Shown here in pieces: positions 44,536 through 55,100 of a stretch of DNA of 64,000 nt. A program made the translations under genes and the position numbers. Source of the DNA: Litoditis marina (Eukaryota; Nematoda; Chromadorea; Rhabditida; Rhabditidae); the NCBI GenBank assembly GCA_964036275.1, contig OZ038437.1, positions 20,968,487-21,032,486 on the forward strand, read 5' to 3'. Numbering within the stretch: position 1 is the stretch's first letter; each line of letters opens with the position of its first letter. A model generated the notes under the pieces. It ran no database searches, was not told the origin of the DNA, and saw only the letters and a list, made by a program, of their open reading frames with translations.

Positions 44536-47500
44536 ATGCGTCTGTTAATCATGGTAAGCTAATTCTAACACGTAGAAAAACGTGAACAGGATGGTGCTAT
44601 TGTCAGTTATACCTCCGTTTCACTACGGCATAAACTAAATTTCGAACAATTTAGGTGTGAAAGGCTTCATTGGTGTGAAAGGCTTCATTCAACAACAGTG
44701 TGCAACAACATACAACCAATGACAATTCGATGATCCGAAACTTTACAAAACATATACAAACATTGAAATGTATAAACAACAGTACAAATCGAAAAGGATC
44801 GAAGAGCATTGAATGAGACAGGGGAGAGAGAGAGAGAGAAAAAGAGCAAATAATAGATCGAAATCCCTGAAAGAAGCTGAAATCTAGAGAAAACCTATCC
44901 AGTATGTCGAGAAATAACCTAGCAAACAGAAGACTGATCATCGAATATTTGACACTTCCAACGTTAGCTTGCGAAATTCTAACATTAAACCTGGTGCGCG
45001 AAATGGCATCACCACTACTGATACGAACTTTGTGCTGTTATTCTCAATAATAAGAACTTGTAGGCTCACGTATCGGATTAGAATGGGTTAACCTTGTTAA
45101 GCTCGAGAGGGACCTTGCAATCAGGCTATGCTATTTTGGTAAGTTGTGTAATGATCTCAAATCGAGCGCCCGACGTTTGCACTCACAAAAAGTTGTACCT
45201 ATACAGTTTTATTATCAGGAAGTTCCATTTGTGCGTCCAAGCCCCTTCTACCATTATCTCTCTACATTGGGGGAGGGTGGGCGGGACATAACACACACTG
45301 TTGACGAAAAACCTGGATAAAGAAAAGCTCGCTTGGAAACTCGCTAGTTCAGTTCCACGACTGAACTTCCGGGTCTCCGTGGCGAGACCCTTAATGCTCA
45401 TTCAGCCTTTTTCACACTTACTAAACCGTTCGAAATAGCACTTATACCTCCGTTTCACTACGGCATAAACTAAATTTCGAACAATTTAGGTGTGAAAGGC
45501 TTCATTGGACTACAAAGCCGGGGGGCTACAGAAAAGTGGGAGACCGGTTCATTTAGTGCATGGCAAGGCAACCTTTTGCCAACGTTAGAACTACCTAAGG
45601 ACAAACGGGTTTCCTTTCTGAAGTATGAAAGGCCCTGTGTACGTTAGCGAGCGACAATTTCTATACTCAATACTCGTTCCAAAGCCATGGATGAGAAAAA
45701 CGGAAAATGTCACTATGCGGTTGAGCAACAAGAACTAGATTGCGCGGCTATCGCTCAAAACAGTCGCCATTTGCTGAGATCTATTCCGCTTTTGGGAATA
45801 CGTAACGAACGATACAAAAACAAAAATTTAAAAAAATTTAAAAAATTTAAAAAACCTCTAGCTGAAACCAAAGTCCTGATCGGCCGGAGTAAGTAGGTGA
45901 CTTCTATCGTCCTTAGCAATCTCTTCCAGTCTTACAGGTGAGTGATACTGGTCAACTTCGCCCTTCTAGATCTGGGGCCTGAAATAAATTCCGATCATTT
46001 AAGTTAATTTCATGACCGCAACTTTGCAACACAGGAGCGACCTTCCGTGATAAATAAGAACAATGCGAGACTATACTCAAAATAACTGCACCACCATGAT
46101 AGACAGAGGGTGTCTATTCTTGAAACTACAGACAACTGATAAATACAATTAAGGAATCTTCAAACTACATTGAACGTGTGCGCCTGAGTCTGGTAAGAAG
46201 GTAATCTAAACGGTTGGTCTGTAACCGCAACAACTACTGAGGAAACTTTGACTCAAATAGAATGGACATTCTGAACATTCAAAAACCGGCTCTTTTCACC
46301 CATGGAAGGGAATCAACCACTTTGGTTCAAAATATAAAATTCTCAATTTTATCGAAAAAGGATTCCTTGTCCTTCTCATAGGCTCTTCAGTGAATGCAGA
46401 TTTTCAATATACGTATACGAACAAATCTACTGCCCTCCGCTAATTTTATCTTCTAAAGAAAGTCAAGTGAAATCGACATACATAGCGTATAAAACACGAT
46501 GGGAAAGACCGTACAAAACTGCGCCGAAAATGCCCTCTCTGGGCCCCAGTTATCGCTCCGAGAAGCAATATCGAAACAGACATCGAATTAAGTGGTTAAC
46601 TTCAAACGGTTACAGGACTTGACTTCCTCGAATGAGCACCGAAAAGTTGCGATTCCCCATTTTGAACGGGTACACCTAAATGACAATACATTCGAACCTT
46701 ATCTGTCATGACTTACAATCATGGTTGGTGCCTACGTTCTATCGACATTGACCAATGCTCTTTGGCAGATTTCTATGAACACCTATGAGAATCCATAACC
46801 GGCGACAAAGATAGTAGCTACTATATGTTTTCGCATTTTTCGGCCCCACATACTAACTTTCCGGTGCTGGGTGTTGCTATGCCCACTTTTCTCGACCTCA
46901 TTTAGAACGATTTCACGTATGGGTTCGAGAACCGGTCAATTCTGGGTTGGAATTTGGAATTTAAAGAAATTGGTTCAAATGACGAAATTTTACGGAACCC
47001 GCACAAAGTGTCTCAATCTCAAAGAGATAAATCGGCACAGAGAGCCGAGAGAACAGAAATCAAAAGTCATCGAGAGTCATGATAATTTCCAGCGAAAGGC
47101 ATCGAGAGCCAAAATCACTACCAGTGGAAGGCGTCGAGAGCCGTAATAACTACCAGGAAAGCCTCGAGAGCCACAATAACTATAGGTAAAAGGCGTCGAG
47201 AGCCCTAACGTGGCATTGAGAGCCAATATTCAAATCGTACAGAGAAAGTACGAAACGACAATTTAAACATTATTACCGAGGGTTTTAGGACAAAACATAG
47301 TAAACTCGCGAAGGAATGGAACTATCCGTTATGTGAACTTACGAAAACACACCCATCCACACACGGGGTCTCTGGTAATAGTAACGCACCTCACAGTAAT
47401 TTTCAAAAGTTTAAAGAAGAAAATAGAAACGCGAACAAAACAGGCACAATTGTGGGAGTCCATAAATACCGCAGGGGGAGGGAAGGGGGGTGGTTGTCCA

Positions 47501-50500
47501 GTGGGAGCAGCAGAAAGGTGGTAGAAATAACGATCAGACTGGCGTAGAAGATTAGTATCAGCGGCCTGGCTAGCGGTAAATTAAATGCCAAAGACAAGGG
47601 CGAAATCTATTTTCAGCGATGTCATCCGTGGCGTTGGCGTGGATGTCGACGAATTGATGATCTCTGACTTTCGTGGAGCGACGGTCTTCGGTGTGATAGC
47701 ACGGTAGGTCAGGAATAACAGTGCACAGTATAACAGGGTTGGGGTAGGGTGAGAGAAGTTCCGAAGTCAACTGCGATTTACCACAAGTGTAAACGAAATG
47801 TTAGCCTGAACATTGGTTAAGAGAACCAGCATAGGGAAAGTCAACCATTATGATCAAACCTCGAGCGACGAGAAAATGCTCGAAAAAGCTTTTACAAATT
47901 GCGGAAAAAGAGACCTATGATGTAAATAAGTTGCGTGGAACGCCCTACTTAGTGCACACAAAAGGGAAAAATGCAAACAAAGCCAGTAAGAGGGAAATTG
48001 CCTCAAATACGCCAGTGAAAAAATTGGATTTAAGTTGATGAAAATTAGCGTTGAACTGCCAATTTTAATAATTTTGGTGAAAAGTGACTGAAATGGGAAA
48101 ATACCGGCCGAATAGAGATTGTTGAATGAAGCGGCTGGGGAGGGAAGCCGTATGAAGAGTGTAACGTACTTAAAATACCATTAAAACGCAAAATAAAATA
48201 ACATAACACACACTGTTGACGAAAAACCTGGATAAAGAAAAGCTCGCTTGGAAACTCGCTAGTTCAGTTCCACGACTGAACTTCCGGGTCTCCGTGGCGA
48301 GACCCTTAATGCTCATTCAGCCTTTTTCACACTTACTAAACCGTTCGAAATAGCACTTTATCAGCCTGAATCTGGATATATTTGACCCATGAAGAGTTAA
48401 TATTTAAGGTCACCACTCCATCCGGGTCGGGTTCACATACATAATAAGAACTTAATAACTTTATGACCAGAATGTGATCAGGTCTCAAGGTTAGGTTGAA
48501 CTCACTTTGCGACGGCACCTGTATTTTATGTTTTTGCACCTTATCTGCAAGTTTTTCAGCTTGTTTTTGTGGTTATTTCGATCTCCGCTAAAAAGAAAAA
48601 ATTGCCACCGATACCAGAAGACCAAATGAGAATTACCGCCAGTTTCACTCTGAAATGCGGTCTTCGCGGAAAATACTCAGCTGAAATACAGCTAAACGAG
48701 GTAGGTTCTGTTACTGAACTTGTGAAACTCATTCCTGGATGGAACAGTTTTTCAGAGAAGTCGATATACAGAACACTTTGAAACCGGAAAAACTGTTAAA
48801 ATTTTATTTGAAACTACTTTGGAATACTAAGTTGAACCAGGGTCTTTCCTAGGTTCATAATTATTCAAGCAATCAGTTCTGGTACATTCATTGAATTCTC
48901 GACGCTTTAACATCATATTCTGGATAATACATGTAATTTTCCAAAACAGAATTTACGCACTCGGAAACTTCTGACCAACTTTGCTGAGTTTTCAGACTGA
49001 TGTTTTGTCGAAGGATGACGAGATCGGGAAAGTTTGGAAGTTCCAGTTGAAGAAAAATAAGGCGAAGAAAGTTTTTGTTTGGGGCGATACCGGCGATGAT
49101 GGGCTTTTCGGGGTATTCCATAATGACCTTACTCTTGAAGTATTCTTCAAGGTCAAACACAATTGTACACCGGTGAGTCGCCAGGAAGGCGGGAGGGTAC
49201 TGTAGTTTCCGCTGTGTACGCGTGGTATGTTTGATTCCAAAACTTATCGATTACGCTTTCTGGTAGCGCAGTGGTTTTCGCTCTGCTACAAGACTTTTAC
49301 TCGCAGGTTCGATTCCGTCGAAAGACAAAAATCTATCAACTTGGCACACACTATAGCTGTGATCCGCATAGCTAAAGTGTTCACTTTCCCAAAAAAAGAC
49401 GGACTTGAATAGATTGAATTATGCGAGGCGAACAGTCATTAAAAAAGAACGATTATGTGGACCAATCCCGCGACATCGGTCCTTTAAACTGCAATTGAAA
49501 AATTTATTACGGTTCAAAGGACTGAAGCGTTGCGATTGGACCACGTAATCGTACTCCTTTCACTAGTAATTATACGAACTATTGGTAGCGGGATTACGAA
49601 TGTAATCAACTTCCTTACAAATTTGTCTTAATTTGCTATCACTCTCTCGCTTTTTTTTCATTCGCCAGAAGATGAGAGAGTGTGTATTAAAGTATCAAAC
49701 CAACCGAGTATCGGTCAATTGATAGGTATAATAAAATACTGGATTGCGTGTGGATTTGGCTCCAAAGTACGTATGTCACAGGATCCCGGCCCATTCATCC
49801 CATCCTGCGTCTCCTCGAACATACGCTATTTCTCTCCTGTTACATCCCGCCGGGATGTACAAAACGAGAAATAGTGAGGCAGAGTGAGAGACGCAGGATG
49901 GGATGAAAGTGTCAAAACTGTGGATTATGTCATCGCGCTTTCATTTCATTTACGTATGTTATCTGTTTGTAAATTTCACACTTGAGTAAGTATACTCCGA
50001 CTCTAATCCTCTTGAAACATTTCAGAATAAGAAATGGATCACAATCGATGCTCCTCAGAGACCCAAACAAGTAAATAAATTCGCTACATTGAGAAATATT
50101 TGATTGGATGTTTTCCACTTTCATATTCTCTAACAATGATTAACACAATAATTTGTATTAGTTTAAAGAACTCTCACACTAAGAAATATACCTGAAACAT
50201 TTATTATCAGTGTTACGCACCACGCTCCAACTCTTAGCGTGCATACCAGTGTATTCATCAGTAATAAGGACCTTACTATAAACCTTGAACCTGAGGGCAG
50301 TTATCAGGATCGCAAAATAACAATGCGTTTGTTGACTTATTCTACGTAATTGAATCGAAAATTAGTTTTTATTGTGCGAACATATTCGAAATGTGTGAAG
50401 TAATGAAAAGACAACTGAAGTGAAAAACAAAAACATAAACATAATCACTACATGCAGTTCAAATTTAAAATCGCATGTGAGCCTGAGGCCCCTGAAGGAC

Positions 50501-50929
50501 CATACAGAAGTGAAGTATTTATTAAAAACTGTTATATTATCTTTTCTTTCATCCTGACTGAATATTTCAAAATGATTGAACCGTATACTGCGTAATCAAA
50601 CGAAACAACAGTCTGATTACAAAACTTCAAGTCTTTCCAATTACGTTCGTGTTTCCGAAAACGTAAACAATTTCAGCATTTTATTCTGATTCTCTTAACA
50701 AGGAGTGTCGAAGAATCGTTTTGACAGAGCTGAAGTCTGCGGACTAGGATCACCATAGCACTTTTCTGCGCCTTTACAAGGCTTTCTTTGTTGTTTTTGA
50801 TTTGACTGTAATATTGTTCAAAGTTATTGTGCTGTTTTTCAGATAGTTATGTTTACCCGTGTCGAACACCTGCATCTCATTTCTATCAAGAATAAATACG
50901 TTCAATTCGAAATGATTTTCTGTTCATAA
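44536..50929 (+). CDS. transthyretin-like secreted protein, paralogue 4 (155 aa, 5 exons)
   Basis: Exons are 44536-44553 (E0), 48560-48700 (E1), 48996-49172 (E2), 50026-50070 (E3) and 50843-50929 (E4b, stop TAA). All joins are phase 0. The signal peptide is MRLLIM-LVFVVISISA. The body has KLPPIPEDQMRITA, Cys39 in LKCG, DDEIGKVWKFQLKK, KKVFVWGDTGDDG and VKHNCTP. E3 is NKKWITIDAPQRPKQ. No E4a-like exon (ATVWNLD motif) was found between E3 and E4b, so this copy must end with E4b if functional. Intron 1 is swollen to 4.0 kb by a split-direct-repeat element. Intron 2 holds a tRNA-derived element, and two MITEs follow. It is head to head with paralogue 3. Role by family: secreted, ligand unknown. 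Confidence 0.7.
44607..44673 (+). repeat. split direct repeat A1 (second copy A2 at 45442-45508)
   Basis: 67 bp, identical in the two copies. It contains AAATTTCGAACAATTTAG followed by GTGTGAAAGG. In inverted reading this resembles the end of segment B (TATTTCGAACGGTTTAG...GTGTGAAAAAGG), so the element also has subterminal inverted similarity. Confidence 0.9.
45286..45441 (+). repeat. split direct repeat B1 (second copy B2 at 48201-48356)
   Basis: 156 bp, identical in both copies. B1 is directly followed by A2 (B1A2 junction at 45441/45442), the sequence expected at the closure point of a circular intermediate. Confidence 0.9.
45509..48200 (+). other. interior of the split-direct-repeat element, coding content unclear
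   Basis: The longest plausible frame near the start (45687-45896) reads MDEKNGKCHYAVEQQELD and ends AETKVLIGRSK. It is unrecognised. Near 47090-47225 a tandem repeat of about 36 bp (GGCGTCGAGAGCCGTAATAAC-like) occurs four to five times. Other frames are short. The 612-bp interval 44674-45285 between A1 and B1 also lacks a recognisable gene. Confidence 0.45.
49178..49334 (+). mobile_element. tRNA-derived SINE-like element, copy 7
   Basis: GGCGGGAGGGTACTGTAG, then TTTCCGCTGTGTACGCG, box A GGTAGCGCAGTGGTTTTCGC near 49261 and box B GCAGGTTCGATTCC near 49304. It starts within a few bases of the E2 donor of paralogue 4. Confidence 0.75.
49446..49555. mobile_element. GGACGATTATGTGGACC-ended MITE, copy 3
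   Basis: GAACGATTATGTGGACCAAT at the left and ATTGGACCACGTAATCGTAC at the right are inverted. The core is CTTTAAACTGCAATTGAAAA. It lies in intron 2 of paralogue 4. Confidence 0.75.
49784..49911. mobile_element. CCCATCCTGCGTCTC-ended MITE, copy 2
   Basis: CATCCCATCCTGCGTCTCC and GAGAGACGCAGGATGGGATG are near-perfect inverted ends. An inner palindrome CATCCCGCCGGGATG lies at the centre. It lies in intron 2 of paralogue 4. Confidence 0.75.
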
Positions 50930-51970
50930 CCTGAGAAAAAAATAAGAATAGTCGAATTAGCATCAATTCGAAGCTATTCTACTCGTATTCAGTAAACGAG
51001 TAAATGTACACAACGTTGATTGTTGAGGCCAATGTAGAGTGTCTTTCGCCTTTTTCCTTGGCTGTGTGCCAGTGAAACTTTGGACGAGAGTTGTTGATAA
51101 ATATCGTGAACGGAACAAAATTTTTAATTTTTCAAAAATTACCAGTAACGCACATTCTAGATTGCCCAATTGCCAAACAAACTGCTGAACATAGAGTGAA
51201 TCTGAACATTTGAGGAATTTGAGAAAAAGAGTGTGAATTGTAACTAAAGAGTGAATTACACTTAGTTCGAACCAACTCTATTCGGTATTATTTTGAAACA
51301 AATCAAACCTGAACGTTGCACGAATATCAAGAGAATCGAAAGTTTAAAGAGCTCCGAAAGAACAGTGATTGTTTATTTAAGAATCGAATGTAAGGGAACC
51401 ACAAGTTCAATTGATAAATACAAGAAAACAACGAAGCCTAAACCGCGTGAAACATTATTTCTATTTCATAATAATTTGGCAATATTTGGTTTCCGTTTAT
51501 GGAAGTATGTTTTGAAGTTTTTGTGGCATTGAAAGAATAATTGTTATGAGTCAATCATAAATTGAACAAAACAATCGACCACAGTATTAATAATCTCTCC
51601 TCAGACAAAATTTTTCCATAATGTGCTGCAGTTTAAGACGGAATCAAGAGCGTATGGAGGTCGATTAGACGCAGTCTGCGTCTCTATGACCTGCATGCTC
51701 TCTCGTTCGCGATTATATCTTCACATTCTAATTTTTCGTTAATTTGTTCATTTATTACCAAACATCGACTGAAACAGTTTTAACATGAATACCCGAAACT
51801 GCATCAAGGAATCAGAAACAAATTTTAAATCTATTTTTGTTTGGTATCTCTAAATTCATTCAGTTTTACGGGGAATTAATGTAAAGTGTTCAGTTTTTCA
51901 AACACATATTAGAAAAATTGCGCAAGATCATCACAAAACTTATGGGATCGCAGCAGTATTTCTTTTAAAG
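50930..51970. other. spacer downstream of paralogue 4, homologous to the spacer after paralogue 5
   Basis: 50950-51115 (CGAAGCTATTCTACTCGTATTC, GTTGATTGTTG, GCCAGTGAAACTTTGGA) matches 57795-57960. 51480-51600 matches 58440-58560. 51655-51712 holds a GAGAGACGCAGAC-family hairpin. 51755-51960 matches the flank upstream of paralogue 4. No separate gene is seen. The frame 51293-51532 is unsupported. Confidence 0.55.
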
Positions 51971-52081
51971 CAGGACGATTATGTGGACCAATCCCATGTC
52001 AATGGTCCTTTGATCTGCAATTGAAAAATGTATTGCAGTTTAAAGGACTGAAGTGTTAGGATTGGAACACATAATCGTCCT
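51971..52081. mobile_element. GGACGATTATGTGGACC-ended MITE, copy 4
   Basis: CAGGACGATTATGTGGACCA and TTGGAACACATAATCGTCC are inverted ends. The core contains TTTGATCTGCAATTGAAAAA and TTGCAGTTTAAAGGACTG, which are themselves partly complementary. It lies upstream of paralogue 5. Confidence 0.8.
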
Positions 52082-52182
52082 TTTTTGATGACCAAAGGCA
52101 ATGTGGAATTGTTTTCTTTGCCACTTTTGCTTGAATTCTCGGAATAACGTGAATCTGTTACAGGAATCCGACAAATCGAGTG

Positions 52183-55100
52183 ATGTGGTGCGGGATTCGT
52201 CTGTTAATCATGGTAAGGTAGTGTTTGCACGTGGAAAAACGTGAAGATATGAATTACACTCGAATGTGGGCACATGAACACGTTAAGAAGTCTTATGTTC
52301 GTTACACAGGTGACACTGCTATTGCCAGTTTATCAGCCTCAATCTGGATATATTTGACCGTGGCAAAGTCTCATGAAGAGTTATTATTTGAGGTCACCAC
52401 TTCACCCGGGTAACATTTTGTAGTTCACATGCAACATACCTATTTCAGCTTGTTTTAGTGGTTGTTTCGATCTCCGCGAAAAACAAAAAAATGCCACCAA
52501 TACCAAAAGATCGAATGAGAATTACCGCTAGTTTCTTCCTCAAATGCGGCCTTCACAGAAAGTACAAGGCTGCCATCCAGCTAAAAGAGGTCAGTTCTGT
52601 TGTAAAATTCATTGGTAAAGTAATCTGATATTACAACAATCTATACAATACAATCTCTCGATTTTTATTCTTTTTTATCCCAAATCTCGAATGTCCTATT
52701 ATTGGAGTGCCACCTATACCAATGTGTAAAAGATACAGATGCAAATCAATTCAAGCCAAAGTGAACAGGTTTTCAGAGTACTTGACATTTGGGACAACAT
52801 CACACTATAGTCTTTACTAGGTTAGCCACGATTTTACTAGCTGGTTTCTCCGATACTTACATGAGATGGAGTCAACGTTCTTCCCACATTTGGAAATTTG
52901 TCGCAAAATCCGAGAAAAAGTTCTCATTAAGTAAGCGGTTCATCGGTGACTGAAAAAAACGTCCCCCTATCATCTAACATGAAAATTTGAAAAAGTGTGT
53001 ATATCGGTGTACGTATGCTAGAAGATCCCGGCCTCTTTATCCCGTTCTTCGTTTCCCGCTTTGCCTCAGTTTTTCTCGTATTTCTCGTCTCCTACATACC
53101 GACGGGAGGTGAGAGCAGAGAAATAGCGTAGGTTCAAGGAGACGCAGTATGGGATCTACCATACGTACTAGGGAAGACGCAGCAAGTGTCAGGCTGTGTC
53201 CGGTCTCGTTGACTTCTATTCTCTCACGCATTTGTGTTCGCTATCCGCACAAAAAATACTTTATGAATAGTCAGTTATATTCTCCTTGTGTACTGGTTGG
53301 AATATGTCTGAATTGAGTTCCTGGCGCGACATTATAGTCGTCGCCAACAGAGAGGCGGGAGGGTACGGTAGATCTCACTTTCCGCCGTGTACGCACACAA
53401 CACACATGTCTTCGATTCCAAAGCTTGTCGGTTTGGTGCTCTAATATCGCAATCTTTTGCTCGCAGGTTCGATTCCGGCGAGAGACAGAAACTAATAAAT
53501 TTGCCACCCACTGTATCCGGTCTATTGTCATTCGCTCATTGATGCAATTTCCAGCTTCTAAAGACACTCTTCAAAACGTACTATAGTGGGTGCCAATAAT
53601 ATAGGATTCTGTCTCTCGCCGGAATCGAACATGCGAGCAAACGACTTGTAGCAGAGCGCGACAACCACTGCGCTATTGGAAAAAATAACCAGAAAGCTTC
53701 GGAATCAAAGACATGCGTACACAGAGGGAAGTCGGATATACAGTAACCTTCTGGTTTTCCGCTGGCAACGACTATAACTCGTGTTTTGGTTCGAATAAAA
53801 AACTCGACGTTATGAATAGTTTAGCGAAGGCGTGGCGCCATGGAACAATTTTCAAACTATGCCGAGACATTCTAGAGAGACTTTTCGAAGGATGACGAGA
53901 TCGGAAAAGTTTGGAAGTTCCAGTCAAAGAAGAAGAAGGCGAAGGAAGTATTTGTCTGGGGCGATAGTGGATATGATAAAGTTTCGCCACGTAGTAATGA
54001 CTACCATCTTGAGGTGTTTTTCAAGGTGAAACACAATTGTACACCGGTGAGTCCGAAGGCAAACTTCTTTCCGAACCGACTCTTCCCGAACAAAACCGAA
54101 CCGCTTCTTCGCGAACCAGTTGGTTCGGTAAAAACCGAGCGATTTGCGTAATAAAACAGATATGAACCAAACCTAACCTTAATTTGTAAAAAGTGGGGGA
54201 CCAGGAAGTGTGTGAGTTCTGTTCGGTTTCACCGTTTTCTGCAAAAAGTGAACAATACGATGTTGTGAATTGCAACAAAAACAGAACAATATATTTGTTT
54301 GCACAACGGTTCACAAGGTTCTTAGGGGAAACCACTATGCACTTTTACGTTCAAGTTATACTTTGTATATTCTGTTTCTTGTGAATCGTTGTGCAAACAA
54401 ATATATTGTTCTGTTTTTGTTGCACACTCATTCACAACATCGTATTGTTCACTTTTTGCAGAAAACGGTGAAACCGAACAGAACTCACACACTTCCTGGT
54501 CCCCCATTTTTTACAAATTGTTCTCTTTTTGCTAGTTGTACTAGTACAACCACTTCTAGAGTTGACTTAGAAAAACGATTTTTGAATAGTGGTGACTATA
54601 AAACATCCTGATATCTGAAAGTTTCAGGTTTTCAAACGGTGTGATCCTGAAACATTCAAAAAACAGCTTTTTTCCGCTTTGGTAATTGAAATCTGAGTAT
54701 TGTGAAAAATCTGCGTCATTACAGTAAGAAAATATTTTCTCCATTGGCGCGAACGGGCGCCAGCCATTGGCGCCAGATACAGAACATGTTACTGTAATTA
54801 GTAACAAATAACTTGGAATGAAGGGCCTCGACCAATTAGCACAATTTCCGACAGTTTTTTGATTCAGAAACCCTATTTTCAATTTTGGTGCCAATTGGCG
54901 GATAAAATACCGTTTTGGCGCAGAATGTCGAAGAAATATTGGTACCCAAGCCGTATTCGTTAACTATGTTCATCGTTTGGACATCTGTGGAACATTTCGC
55001 TCGTTACCCTACTTGCCTGGCGTTGTTCTAATTTGGCGCCACTGGGCGCCAGCGTTTGGCGCCAAATATAAAGTTACTCTAATTGGTAACAAATAACTTG

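Larger units (their letters stand above)
44607..48356 (+). mobile_element. 3.75-kb split-direct-repeat element (PAT/DIRS-like architecture) in intron 1 of paralogue 4
   Basis: Segment A (67 bp, TTATACCTCCGTTTCACTAC...) lies at 44607-44673 and 45442-45508. Segment B (156 bp, starting ACATAACACACACTG and ending CGAAATAGCAC) lies at 45286-45441 and 48201-48356. Each pair is identical. The order A1-unique-B1A2-unique-B2 is the split-direct-repeat layout of PAT-type elements of the DIRS (tyrosine-recombinase) retroelement group. Removing 44607-48356 exactly restores TTGTCAG|TTTATCAGCC, the uninterrupted intron seen in paralogue 5. There is therefore no target duplication, only shared TT at the junctions, as expected for recombinase-mediated insertion of a circle. 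No convincing recombinase or reverse transcriptase frame was seen, so this copy is probably non-autonomous. The family link is inferred from architecture. Confidence 0.75.

Noticed and set aside
44607..45443. Solo LTR or pair of ordinary LTRs for the 3.75-kb element
   Set aside because: A and B segments are shared but the sequences between them are not. The repeats are split, and no target duplication exists.
47080..47230. CRISPR-like array
   Set aside because: The units are contiguous degenerate tandem repeats without unique spacers, in a eukaryotic element.
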